Shown here in pieces: positions 12,337 through 24,299 of a DNA stretch of 64,000 nt. The notes under the pieces are model-generated. The model did not search any database and was not told where the DNA came from. It saw only the letters and a list, made by a program, of their open reading frames with translations. Every line of letters begins with the position of its first letter. Within the stretch, counting starts at the first letter, position 1. The stretch is from Sipunculus nudus (Eukaryota; Annelida; Sipuncula; Golfingiida; Sipunculidae): the NCBI GenBank assembly GCA_026874595.1, contig CM049317.1, positions 57,496,618 to 57,560,617 of the forward strand, in the 5' to 3' direction. The translations under genes were made by a program, and so were the position numbers.

Positions 12337-12352
12337 CTACTTATAGCTACGG
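12337..12352. other. 16-bp spacer at the palindrome centre
   Basis: This is the unique loop between the two inverted PLE copies. G and C runs of 7-8 bases lie immediately either side. It marks the head-to-head junction of the two 5'-truncated copies. Confidence 0.8.
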
Positions 12353-12445
12353 CCCCCCCCTGGATCATTGTTGAACTCAAGAGCTGAAATTCTCTCCAAG
12401 TGCCGCCATCAAAACAAATTCACCCTGAAATATTTTAAAACCTAG
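12353..12445 (+). pseudogene. C-terminal remnant of PLE reverse transcriptase/GIY-YIG protein (right)
   Basis: In the frame starting at 12353 the peptide runs PPPGSLLNSRAEILSKCRHQ, then NKFTLKYFKT, and stops at TAG 12443-12445. The Leu-Leu-Asn-x-Arg-x-Glu-Ile-Leu-Ser-Lys-Cys-Arg-His-x-Asn-Lys-Phe pattern is what I recall as the end of endonuclease-containing PLE proteins, just after the GIY-YIG nuclease. In the intact family the protein is a reverse transcriptase plus nuclease that primes cDNA synthesis at a nicked target. Here a stop lies just upstream (12344-12346) in the spacer and no start exists, so only a tail fossil remains. Confidence 0.7.
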
Positions 12446-13043
12446 CATTCGTACTAATATTCAGCGTGCCCCCTTAACCCCCCCCCCCCTACGAGGATCC
12501 GCTGGGCAGACTCATTTGTTCAGGTAGTTGTTCTCTCACTGCTGGCTCGTGGAGTCCATTGGATGACAGGAAAGTTCTACTTTATCCTGGTCTAATGGGC
12601 TTTACGACCTTCAGCTAGGAGACTTGCACCACTTGGTATGGGTATAGTATTTTTGCCTTTTATATTGTATATTTGCCTTGTATATTGTGTATTTTCACAG
12701 TATATGTGTATTTTTATCTTATCATATGTATACTACTGATATGTTCACTGCTTCCAAGGCCCTATTAGAAATCATTTCAATATGCTGATTGAACATCCTG
12801 GTTATATCTTTGTATTGTATTATATTTACTATTTACTACATTATATAACCTCTTTGCCCTGCCCTGTTATGTTCCAGTATCGCACGTGTACCCCGACCAA
12901 TCCTATTGTGCACCCGAGAACAATAGGATCAGTGTCAGTCTTTCACATGCCCCCCCCCCCCCACCCGAATCGCACAAAGCATATCTCGTAATCTCGTAAA
13001 GTCTCGGCTTTTCAAACCACGACGTTAGCTTCATTCTAACCAC

Positions 13044-13091
13044 ATTCACCTGATGATCGGGTCGCATCCCGTGAAACAGTCTGTTGTGAAT
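13044..13091 (+). ncRNA. Type I hammerhead ribozyme motif of right PLE copy
   Basis: Every conserved core segment is visible in order. Stem I 5' strand ATTCAC is at 13044-13049 and CTGATGA at 13050-13056. Stem II is CGGG (13058-13061) with CCCG (13068-13071) around a 6-nt loop, and GAAAC is at 13073-13077. Stem III is only AC/GT (13076-13077 with 13083-13084) around AGTCT. The cleavage triplet GTT is at 13083-13085, and stem I 3' strand GTGAAT at 13086-13091. Predicted cleavage is after 13085. Stem I is a perfect 6-bp match. Position 13057/13072 is a T-T mismatch where a G-C pair is usual. Such ribozymes in PLEs are thought to process element transcripts. Confidence 0.75.
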
Positions 13092-13114
13092 TAACAGTGT
13101 TGTTTTTCTTCAGA

Positions 13115-13115
13115 G

Positions 13116-13198
<83 letters not shown>
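13115..13198. repeat. (TA)n tract abutting the right PLE copy
   Basis: A TA run of about 42 units begins inside the last bases of the PLE 3' end. Confidence 0.95.
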
Positions 13199-13200
<2 letters not shown>

Positions 13201-13601
13201 ATGGATTTACTAATATTAAACAGAAAAGGACTATGCATTATATGTATTAAAATGCACAAGAGAACTCCGAAGAAAACCAGACAATATTATTAATACATTT
13301 ATCCCCCCTTCTACATTTTTGCTTGCGTATGGAATATATCGGAAACTTAAATTGAAAATGCACTGAGAACTAAATGTGTCCTGTATATGATCAAGGATAA
13401 CTGCATGTCTATTTAAGAAAAACAAACATATATTTATCGTTTTGACATCGAAACTATATTTCATACCAATATATACATGAACTTGTCTTCCAAAATGTAA
13501 GTTATTTAAAATATTAAATTCTTGACATTTAAGCTGGAATGTAAAAAGTCAACATTCATGAAATAGAAATAGAAAATAAATCCAGTATTAGAAGATCAGT
13601 C

Positions 13602-13671
<70 letters not shown>

Positions 13672-14807
13672 CATACATTCTCATAAATAAAAAGATTTTA
13701 GGCGTTATTTTATGCATTTTACTCTCTTTAAATAGGATCTGTTTCAGTATTTGATTAACGTGCTAACTGGAACAGGTTCATTATATGCTAAAGAATTTCT
13801 TCATAACTCAACAGCTTATTATTTGTATTAAACCATTCCCCGTTGATTCATACATGTTCATAGAATATTCACACATATTTGAGATAATTAAATTAGCAGA
13901 GCCCGTTACACGGAATGTGTTTGTTGTATATTAGATTAATATTTATTTTACTACATTGCATACTAGTATTATAGCTTATTACATTTAGTTCTATATATAA
14001 TTAAGTACATTTTGCGAGAATATTCGTATTAAAATCTTAAGAACAAGGACTTGTCGTATAAATACACCCATTTACTTGTAACAAGATATAATATATCTAC
14101 CGATTATTAACGAGTGAACTGTATAAATCCCTTCTCTATAGACCAATGATCTATATTGTCTGTGAACAAGTCCCTATATGGACCTCAGATACGCCTTGTC
14201 TATAGTCAGTTACCTGACCGGAATAAGAACAGTCACATTACTGTCACGTGATGAGCCAGCGAGACAAGGAAACCCGACTTCTTGTTCAATTCTGGGTAGA
14301 AGTCACTTATTCTGGTGAATGTGCTTTTTTTCCAAGCACAACATTCTTTTGTGTGTAATTCATTTAGATTTGTTTTCACATGGTAAAAATACAACTGAAA
14401 TAGGTATGATTATAAAAAAAATTGTTTTGCATTTTGTATATCCTGACAAAGAAATAATTGACGTCATATTATCAAGGGTTTTATATTAGCTTTTACCCAT
14501 GCATTAATTTTATTTTTAGGTCTGCTGTTATGTCAAATAAATTGTGATGGCGAAAAGCTCTCACAGAGTGGATGCAATGAAACAATTTTATCTGTTAGTT
14601 ATTCATGTTTAATTTACCAACCCATCCCATGCGAAATGTCAAAGCTTTCATGCACACTTCATAAATATATATGAATATGATTCCAATATTAATTTTTGTG
14701 TGTGGTTTATATTTTGTAAATTCGGGCAAAATATAAAGCAAAGATTAAACAGATAAAAGTATCTTTCCCACGTAATTGATTGGTTATTTTTCAACAAACA
14801 GTCAGGT
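13199..14807. other. AT-rich spacer with an AT microsatellite
   Basis: Contains an interrupted (AT)n tract at 13604-13671. A slightly GC-richer patch at about 14130-14310 includes a CACGTG E-box core at 14245-14250. No gene seen. Confidence 0.55.
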
Positions 14808-14821
14808 GTATATATATTATA

Positions 14822-14880
<59 letters not shown>
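14808..14880. repeat. (TA)n microsatellite
   Basis: TA run with one ATTAT interruption near its start. Confidence 0.9.
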
Positions 14881-14881
<1 letters not shown>

Positions 14882-15080
14882 TGTTGAAATGTTTCACCAA
14901 CAGACTACTCTCAGTCAAAACAATACGTGAAACGACTGCAACCAAAATATAGTACATGATAAGATAAAATACAAGATCAGATAAGTCAAATTACTCTTTT
15001 TATAGCAAGGATAACATGTTTTGTCTTTCTACCTTGAAGGCTTATGATTTGACGGCTTTAGAATAGTATGGTCCTTTAAT
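14881..15080 (-). mobile_element. Possible decayed PLE 3' end
   Basis: Read on the minus strand, this gives a short basic peptide ending in a stop, about 80 nt, then a CTGAGAG...GTGAAACATTTC motif, then (TA)n. That is the same order as in the two intact PLE tails. The peptide (S-R-Q-I-I-S-L-Q-G-R-K-x-K-H-V-I-L) only loosely resembles the PLE C-terminus, and the hammerhead core is not intact (CTGAGAG instead of CTGATGA). Chance similarity cannot be excluded. Confidence 0.28.
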
Positions 15081-15279
15081 AATATTTACAAAGCTGGGTA
15101 CTCTTTTTTTCAGTGGGAATACCTAAAGCGGATATTTAAAGGATTTTTGGTATTTCTTCAACTTGTTTGGACGAATATTATGGTTAATACAAAATACATC
15201 ATGTGAACAACATTCTTACTAAAATAAGAAAACAATAGGAATATGTTAAATACCTTGAAATATATACTCTCAGAAAATC

Positions 15280-15282
<3 letters not shown>

Positions 15283-15322
<40 letters not shown>

Positions 15323-15332
15323 AATATATATA
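15283..15332. repeat. (AT)n microsatellite
   Basis: AT run with a TTATTA interruption near the end. Confidence 0.9.
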
Positions 15333-15873
15333 TAAAACAAAACAAATACAAATGTCATTTTTATTTTTCAATCACCAACGATCCCATGCAGGAACCTTTA
15401 TAATTTAATTTCCTGAGATTATCCACATAGTTATAAATTTTTTAGACTTTGGGTATATTATAGCATGCAGTATTATAAAGTGAATATTATAACATAAACA
15501 TGAAGATTTTCGTTACAGCAATTTTCTATCGTTAATACCAAACTTTCGAGGTTTGAGATATATATGCAGCATCTTTTGGACTGAAAAAGGGAAAATATTT
15601 TTAAGGAATTTAATGTTTGATGACATGAAAAAACGAAAGTGGATAACTGCAAGGGTGGGTATTAATAATTCGATTTACCAGCTTTGTTTTTTGAGTGACA
15701 GACGATATAACCATTTAGAAAAGTCTAAGTTGTTGATTACACGTGTACCACCATATACGCAATGTACAGAAATATTATTTAAGCCAGGGAATCTCAAATA
15801 CCGGGGGGGGGGGGGGGTTATAACCATCATCCAAGACTGTAGCAGAATGGGAAATACTTGAAACTATGTATAT
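15333..15873. other. AT-rich spacer with a poly-G run
   Basis: A 102-codon frame (15553-15861) crosses a G run at about 15802-15817. It is not recognisable and I do not call it a gene. Confidence 0.5.
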
Positions 15874-15946
15874 TACAGTCGAACCTCTATATGGTATGGG
15901 CACCCTTGGGACTGGTTCAAACTGCCCACTTTGTAGATGTACCCAC

Positions 15947-15993
<47 letters not shown>

Positions 15994-16253
15994 CAGTTAT
16001 TCTGATGGCTAATAATTACAAATTCACAATTAATAAAACTCAGAAAAGTTTCACTAATATAACTTCTTCAGCTAGGAAAATCGATAAGGTGCCCAAATCA
16101 GCCGGGGAAAAGTGCCCAATTTACAGAATATAGAGGTGCCCACATTAGCTGAACAAAATAAAGAGAAGAAAAAATGGGACTGCCAAAAAGCGCCCATGCA
16201 CTTTATAGAGGTGCCCACTTTATGGGCGTGCCCACTAGAGATTTTCTACTGTA
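15874..16253. mobile_element. Pogo-like MITE with GGTGCCCAC internal repeats
   Basis: The left end TACAGTCGAACCTCTAT and the reverse complement of the right end, TACAGTAGAAAATCTCTAG, share TACAGT-GAA and a CTCTA block. TA borders both sides. Inside, GTGCCCAC/GGGCACC motifs recur at least seven times in both orientations, as in MITE families where short internal repeats copy the terminus. An (AT)n tract at 15953-15992 has expanded inside it. No transposase frame is present. Confidence 0.6.
15953..15992. repeat. (TA)n microsatellite inside the MITE
   Basis: TA run of about 20 units inside the 15.9-kb element. Confidence 0.9.
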
Positions 16254-17329
<1,076 letters not shown>

Positions 17330-17555
17330 GGCCATCTTGAAGTGTATAACAATACGTTTTCAATGGGATACAAGGTTTTCAGAGGAATTAGGTCACATTG
17401 ACCTAGTTTCGGGGACGATAATTGTTTGCTCCTTAACGACTATGTAAAATTTCAGGTCAAAGTATAAAGGTTTTGATTTGTGCCCTGTTAACGGACGGCC
17501 TGCCGGGCGACGGACAAAGGCCCGTCACTTATAGTCAGCTGAGCTAAAAAGATTA
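17330..17555. repeat. Interspersed-repeat fragment with ACGGACGG and CAGCTGAGCTAAAAA end
   Basis: The segment has AGGTCACATTGACCTA, then CAGGTCAAAGTATAAAGG, then an ACGGACGG/CGACGGACAAAGG stretch, and closes with CAGCTGAGCTAAAAA. I recall this arrangement from a dispersed repeat of mollusc and other invertebrate genomes. The class is unknown to me, and the assignment is from memory. Confidence 0.4.
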
Positions 17556-17801
17556 TCCCTAGGATATATCCAGAACCTAATTCTCGGTTACCCACGCACT
17601 GCTCATGCAATTATCATCCTCGAAAATTTAGCTAAATAAATACGCTTTAACTCGTGATATGTTAATTCAATAAAACAAGTGAAAAATTGCTGGAATCATT
17701 ATATGAATAATAGAAATATCACTAATGATAATTATCTATTTTAATCACGTTCGGAAAAAAAGGAAAAACTGGTTTGAGAGGTATACAATCTGAAATCTAT
17801 G

Positions 17802-17857
17802 TCAAGTTACATCCCCCCTCCCCCGCTGTATAATCTGAAGCGGGGGGTATAACTTGA
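17802..17857. repeat. Small foldback element
   Basis: TCAAGTTA plus a C-rich run (17802-17825) is inverted as a G-rich run plus TAACTTGA (17839-17857) around GTATAATCTGA. It resembles a miniature foldback transposon or the joined ends of a larger one. Confidence 0.5.
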
Positions 17858-17881
17858 ATTATACCGGACAGGGGATATATA

Positions 17882-18371
17882 TAAGATGGAACCCCACTAT
17901 TGCGACCCTCCACAACAGCGACCACCTCGCAATTGCGATCTCTTTTCATGGTCCTGAATATTTTAGGTGTTATTTCTATGATAAACGACTCAGAATTAGG
18001 ACATTCCTGAATTAAGCATTACGTGCATATTTTCTTGTCCTAAAATTAATGTAGTCTCGCAAATGGAACTACTTTAAGTACTGTAAGCAGAACACAAAGT
18101 ACGGCAGGAAGAACAAGAACGTACCATAATAAATATAAATTGATATCAAGATAGCTCGTTTTCATTATTTAATCTACAAACCACACGTATTAGGACTATC
18201 GTAAACACTCACACATGCACACACACACACAGACACACACACATATATATATATACATCAACAATGCAAGCCTGTAGCATGGAAATATGGCCAATACATG
18301 CAGGTAAACCCCTAAATTACGACCTCTTTGATCAGTCACAAAGGTGGTCGTAAATGTGGGTTTCATCTTTA
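17882..18371. mobile_element. MITE with AGATGGAACCCC-type ends and TA borders
   Basis: The left end TAAGATGGAACCCCACTATT and the right end (reverse complement TAAAGATGAAACCCACATTT) are clear inverted repeats. Both are followed by a GCGACC or ACGACC motif that recurs inside in both directions (GCGACCACC, GTGGTCGT). TA borders both sides. About 490 bp, with a (CA)n(TA)n tract near 18208-18256 and no coding capacity. Probably pogo/Tc1-mariner-like from its ends. Confidence 0.6.
18208..18256. repeat. (CA)n(TA)n microsatellite inside the MITE
   Basis: Interrupted CA run followed by a short TA run. Confidence 0.85.
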
Positions 18372-18816
18372 ATCTTTTCAAACCGGTTGAAATACGGTAT
18401 TCAATAAGGCTTTGTACATCTGACTAGCTGAAATGTCGTTCTACTTGGCTTTCTGCGTCGCGCCTCGGTTCAGCCGATGTATATATGATGAGCTGACAAC
18501 CTTTCTGATGCCTCGAGTAATGATAAATATAGTCCTAGCGCGGGTACGTGCGTCACAGGCCAAAGATACCTGTGTGTTCATTGCCCTGACCGAAATAAAT
18601 ATATACTGCTGAATATTGATATAAAGGAAAAGAGCCCAGAATTATTTATATTCCCTTAGTATACTATAGTTTTGTTATAGTTATGATTTATCCAACAGAT
18701 GCCATTATTTAATTATATTTCCATATATGGTAGGCAAGTCTATGTTTTAATATGAATGGGTTAGTAGTAAGTGCATATAAGATGAACCCTAAGCCCTTTC
18801 TTTCTACGTTATACTG

Positions 18817-18820
<4 letters not shown>

Positions 18821-18868
<48 letters not shown>
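18821..18868. repeat. (AT)n microsatellite
   Basis: Clean AT run of about 24 units. Confidence 0.95.
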
Positions 18869-18874
<6 letters not shown>

Positions 18875-20399
18875 TGCTTTGTTGTAGCTTTGTATATAGT
18901 GGATATAAAGCGGCTATATTATAGCTTTGTTATGGCGCCATCTGCGTTTGGTAATACGTACAGGTTTTTAACCCATTTGGTAATTTATTAATAAATGAAT
19001 ACTGACACAATATGAGACAACACCCACATTTTGTTGAGCAAATATTTGTTGTTGTTTTTTTATCTCGCGTAACTGTATATCTGTAGAGCTATGTAATCTT
19101 TTGACGAAATAGACATTAACCATATTTTAAAACTGTCGAGACAATATATTTATTTAAATAAAAATTTTAGTAACATGTTTGTTGTTGTGTCATATTCAAT
19201 GCACATATAGGTTTATATAAAGAAGAAATTTTAGTTAACAAAAAAAAAATTAACCCCAAAAATTAAATTTAACCTGTTGATTGCACACTGCATGTTTATC
19301 TAGATCTCCATTTATATGTTCCTACATTGAGTGAATAAAATATCACTTAAATAATTATTTAATAAACTTGTTATGTGCGATAATAAATTTCAAGTATATT
19401 ACGTAAGACCTGTTGCAGCAAGATTGAATATTATCATATATTGTTTCCGTGAAACCCTCAAACCTGATATTAAGTCTTTCCTAATACATACATATTTATT
19501 TATATATATGGCCCATGGACATATGAATATTATATTTTATAACATAGGTTGGCTTATTGCATATATTACTTAATATTGTTTAAAGGTTTAATTGGTCATT
19601 TTTCAAATTATATGTTTCATAAACACCCACAAAGCCATAATTTACACAACATGGATATGGGTTTGACCACGATGCTTAGGTGAATGCTTCAGCAGGTTAT
19701 TGACATGAAAATCTTGAAAATGAACACTAAAATATGACTAAGTGACTATTATCATTATCATACCTGTACATCTGACTATATACAAAATACAATATAGTTA
19801 GAACTAGCCAGTCAAATTTAATTTGCGACCATTTGTTAAAAGGCAGCAAAGATATCTTACATATAAAGATGCGTGTGGAGGTAATAAGAATGAATATATA
19901 ATATATAAATAATATGTAGGTAAAAATATATATTATATATGGTGCCATGTACTTTGGTTAACTATTTATTTATGTATACATGCTGTGGCTACACCTGGGA
20001 GTAACGGCATTCATACTGTATAATAGAAATGATTATGAAAAATGTATAAGTTTTAAAATTGGTTAGCAAACTTTTGTTATGCCGCGGACACATGAAATAA
20101 ACAGTACAGAACCATTACAAAAAGTCATTCATTGAACTGCATGTGGTCCTTATATTCTGTCGGTTGTGAGTAAATTATTAATTAATATTTTAAACCATAT
20201 GTAAACAGGTAAATGTTATTTAACTTTCCTGAGGCAACTTCTTAAATGAATGATTGTTTTCAAACCTTAAGTAATGCACACTCTTTCGAGCTTCCGGTAT
20301 AACGAACATTCTGAAAAGTTATTGGTGAAAATTCATATCTAAGAATTTTAAGTTTATTGAATAAATCTTCTATGACTTTGCATTGACAGGTATATTTAC
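18869..20399. other. AT-rich spacer
   Basis: Only short AT-rich open frames. No gene, RNA or repeat recognised. Confidence 0.6.
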
Positions 20400-20677
20400 T
20401 ATATATATATATATATATATATACATATATATTTATTTATTTATTATATATACCCCAATTGTCACCTATTCGATTAATTAAGAAAAGAACATGTTAAATG
20501 TAAGCTTTTTAAAGGCGTTCCATCCATTATAATGTGATGCTGCTTATATATATATATTTATATTTATTATATATACCCCAATGGTCACCTAATCGATTAA
20601 TTAAGAAAAGAACATGTTAAATGTAAGCTTATGTAAGCTTTTTTAAAGGCGTTCCATCCATTATAATTTGATGCTGC

Positions 20678-20726
<49 letters not shown>
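20400..20726. repeat. Two tandem copies of a ~123-bp unit bounded by (AT)n tracts
   Basis: The block from ttattatataccccaat to cgttccatccattataat occurs at about 20441-20545 and again at 20564-20677. Copy two has an internal duplication of TAAGCTTATG. AT runs flank and separate the copies. Confidence 0.9.
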
Positions 20727-20727
<1 letters not shown>

Positions 20728-21165
20728 TGTGCATGGTTGCCTTTTTGTTCGCGAGGGTTTTAATTTCGAAATGCGAATGCGAAATAGTAACGAAAATGAA
20801 ACCCTCGGGAATAATTGGCCAATTGAGTATGTCCTTTTGTTTAGTGTAACAAATGCTTGTATGTAAATAGATTATAACAGTGAGAAATTTTATAAATAAA
20901 TTACATCCATGCAGGTATCGGGAATACGTTCTCTTAAATTTGAACTTGACTACCTGTGGTGTATGTCCGGGCCCATCGTTATATGAGTAGAATATAACAA
21001 ACTCGTGAATTATTCTTATTTTTAATACACACAGGTATATGGCTTTACCAAAGATTTTACTTATAATCTAGTGAGATCGCGAAAATGAAACCCCCGCGAA
21101 ACATTCAAAATGGAGAAATCGCGAAATTTAAGACTTGCGAATATTAATCCAACCACATATATATA
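20728..21165. mobile_element. Interspersed TIR-type repeat with TTCGCGAGGG ends, copy A
   Basis: The left end GCATGGTTGCCTTTTTGTTC continues as GCGAGGG. The right end reads GCGAAATTTAAGACTTGCG followed by AATATTAATCCAACCACA, an imperfect inverse of the left. CGCGAAA and GAAACCC(T/C)CG motifs repeat inside on both strands. A related copy lies at 48.27-48.44 kb. The repeat is non-coding and resembles a mollusc MITE family I remember. Confidence 0.55.
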
Positions 21166-23141
21166 CGTTTATATACTTATTATAAATAGTAATATCTTCA
21201 TATGATTAAATATATGACATCCGTTTATGCATGTTTGTAAATTAATATGTTTATAACAATTAGAATGCGTCAGGACATCTTTATACCCAGAGTATTATTT
21301 GACAAGACGAAGAATCTATACATATATACCAAAGTACCAATATTATTAATAATATTTAGCTCATTTAAAGATAATAATATCCGGAAATTGGCAAGAAACT
21401 CAGCCTGCAATCTTGCAGACTATAATTAGGCCAACTAACGAAACACAGACAGCATATATCATACACCTAAATTTGGCCCCCTGGATATCGGTCATATAGG
21501 AAAAACAGTTTCGTCGCACCAATCACGAAAGCGGAAAGAAGTCATGTGACCTTTTTCCTCATGTATCACACTTTGTTCTATGTCGCACTTATATGTAGTT
21601 GTAGACCACGTTAACTAAGAGAAAGGGTAAAGATTATTAATAAAAAGAGCAATCCAGGACAATATACACTTAATTATCAGTCTGCAGATTAATATTTCAG
21701 GTTATGTTTACTAAGTGTCTACTGCAGGCTTGCATATATGTGTCACTAAGACACTGTGTAATTGAAAATGTCCATTCTAACATGTTTACGTATGTAGTTT
21801 CCAAATATACGATCATTGAGGCTAAAGTAATTGTCACTTAATTTTCTTTATAAAGAACTAAAATTAAATTGATTGATGAAAAAAACGAAGACAGGAAAGG
21901 AACAAATAAAAATCAGTATTTTTGCTAACATTCTGAATGAAAATATTTTTGGAAAAGGTTATATGTTTAAGTTACCAATATTTCAATATCATCATATAAC
22001 AGTAATATATAGAATTAAATCACACGTACATGCATGAACTCATCACTACAGCTGTCAATTTTCTATGTCTGTCACCATGTCACTTATCGTGATTGTACAT
22101 TGAATTTTAGGAAACGAGGCAAATATTAAAATTGCATGCATGTCTAAACCTGAAAGGTTCATTTGCTATCAGTCTGAGGCAAAAGAATTCTCAAGTGATT
22201 TATGACCGTTTTGGGTTTACTTTTATTTTGAATCTGTTACTATTCGCAGCAGACGTTAAATACATTGGCATATATAGAATACTTATTCTGATCACAATTT
22301 AATGATCCCGCATTGACCTATATTAGAGAAAGAAAGTGTATACTAATATCTTATAAGATAAACATTTGAACATTAACAATTGTTCAGGTTCTAGAAATTT
22401 CTGAATAAGTTGAAAAAACGATGTTAGTAAAGGAGACTTACAAGTTTAAAAAATGGATATAAACAATGATTAAATAGAGAAACAATGAGATAACAGTGTA
22501 AAAGTCACTGTTTATACCCGGGTATAATTAAGCTCAGACCAAAATATAGAATACCCATCAAGGAAACTCCTATATATATATGTGACGATGTGCGATATAT
22601 CCATTTCAGAGAGAGTAGTTGGTAATATTTACCTGTCATAGCTTATTATCTGATTGGAAAGATTCAGAGCTATACACCGCGGAACATCCATAAGTATATT
22701 TCTATGATATCTAAGAAATGTGCGCATTTACATATATATTTTCCGGATTCTTTGTGACAAAATACGTACAAAGTCAACATCCGCATTTTTCCTGATACAT
22801 ATGCATTTCGAATTTATTTATGTATTTTAATATTATATAAGCATTCTTTCATCATTTGGTCATGTTGCATTTAGAAAAATTAATATAGCTTATTTATAAA
22901 ATATTTACATTATATATTTTAGAATAATACATAAAGAAAATATTAGGAAAGAAAGTGTTTAAATAACGCAGTATTTGTTCAAAGTACTGTCATAGAGTGC
23001 TGGTGATACATTACCAATTCTTGCGGATAAACTTTATAAAAAGAAATATTTAATCAGCAATTAATTATCCGGGCATTTGATTCTCTCCCCAATATCTCTC
23101 CGGTAATTTACAGAGGCAATGCTACAAAAAATAGATAAAAT
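21166..23141. other. AT-rich spacer
   Basis: No gene or repeat recognised. Slightly GC-richer around 21460-21560. Confidence 0.55.
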
Positions 23142-23142
23142 C

Positions 23143-23219
<77 letters not shown>
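23142..23219. repeat. (TTA)n microsatellite
   Basis: About 26 clean TTA/ATT units. Confidence 0.97.
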
Positions 23220-23221
<2 letters not shown>

Positions 23222-23459
23222 AGGAATGATATGAATAATAAATAATGTACCGATTAATTAGACACTATGTAAAGTATAGGAAAGTTTAATCTCCAATATA
23301 TGGAATAAATGAATACCTTTATATACGCATGTGTACACACGTGTGCGTGTGTCTTGTGGCATAGACTTTGGGGGAGGAAGGGAGACAGAGAGACAAACAG
23401 ATATATACAGAGAGAGACAGCTAGGGTATATGACAATACAAAATCAGGATAAATGTTTC
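23220..23459. other. AT-rich spacer with a GAGACAGAGA-rich stretch
   Basis: A short purine-rich stretch at about 23370-23420 is the only notable composition. Confidence 0.5.
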
Positions 23460-24110
23460 CAAAACTGTTTTAGTGGTGGAGGGGATTATGGTGATGATAA
23501 TGATGATGATGGTGGTGGTCGTGATGCTGGCGTAGGATGCTGCATGGATGATGATCATGTTAACTGTGACACTACTAATGGTAATGATGATGCTGATGCT
23601 TAGATGATAATAAAGATAACAGACGATGATTTTGATAATTTTTTTGTTGCTGATGATGATAGTGAAGTTGACGGTGATTTTACCTTTGACAACAAGTCGG
23701 TATAGACAGCTACTATATATAGTAAGCATGATGACGAAAACGACTATAGTTATAATGATGGTGATGATGAGGGTGATGATGATGATGATGATAATGCAAC
23801 CATGATAACCCGACTCAGGCAAACCTAGCCGTAGACCCTCTAATGTAAGAGGGGGTAACGGCGCTAATGAATATGATGATGTTTATGTTAGTAATGCTCG
23901 TGGTATTAGTTGTAATGATGGTGATGGTGATGATGATGGTGATGACATTACGGATATGATGACGACGACGACGACGACGGCGACGACGACGATGATGGTG
24001 GTGGTGGTGATGATGATGGTGGTGGTGGTGGTGGTGGTGGTGATGATGATGATGATGATGATGATGATACTGAGATGAGAATAATGACGACGACCACGCT
24101 TATGATGATG
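23460..24110. repeat. Degenerate (GAT)/(GGT)/(GAC) trinucleotide block
   Basis: Over about 650 bp the plus strand is dominated by GAT, GGT and GAC triplets, with purest runs at about 23760-23790, 23925-23990 and 24000-24065. Long open frames on the minus strand (133 and 108 codons of Ile/Val/Ser/Pro runs) result from the repeat. Confidence 0.9.
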
Positions 24111-24299
24111 TTGATGACGACGACAATGATATCATAACCCCGACGATCATATAAAAAACGGAAGTGGACGAACCTGATTGAAACAGATGAGATCTGGAGG
24201 GTAGTTGAGGGCAGAAAGGAGCCGACAATAAAGAAGGCGCTCGTTTGATAAGATGACGTAGATCCAAATAACAATAAAATGATAGACGACCTAATGGAG

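Larger units (their letters stand above)
12353..13120 (+). mobile_element. 5'-truncated Penelope-like element copy, right arm of palindrome
   Basis: Plus-strand order: C-terminal codons (12353-12445), ~600 bp of 3' untranslated sequence with a C13 run at 12950-12962, a hammerhead motif at 13044-13091, then TTTTTCTTCAGAGTTATA leading straight into an (AT)n tract. Both arms show open frames of about 70 codons in the untranslated part (for example 12782-12991). These lie downstream of the true stop and have no recognisable family, so I treat them as chance. The arm is nearly identical to the left arm, implying a recent origin or gene-conversion maintenance. Confidence 0.8.

Noticed and set aside
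12782-12991. A 69-codon frame starting MLIEHPGYIFVLYY, with a near-copy at 11904-11686 on the minus strand.
   Set aside because: Its duplication is due to the palindrome. It lies downstream of the PLE stop codon in the untranslated tail and has no known family.
13533-13555. TGGAATGTAAAAAGTC, similar to the start of miR-1.
   Set aside because: Only the first ~11 bases agree and no complementary arm forms a precursor hairpin nearby.
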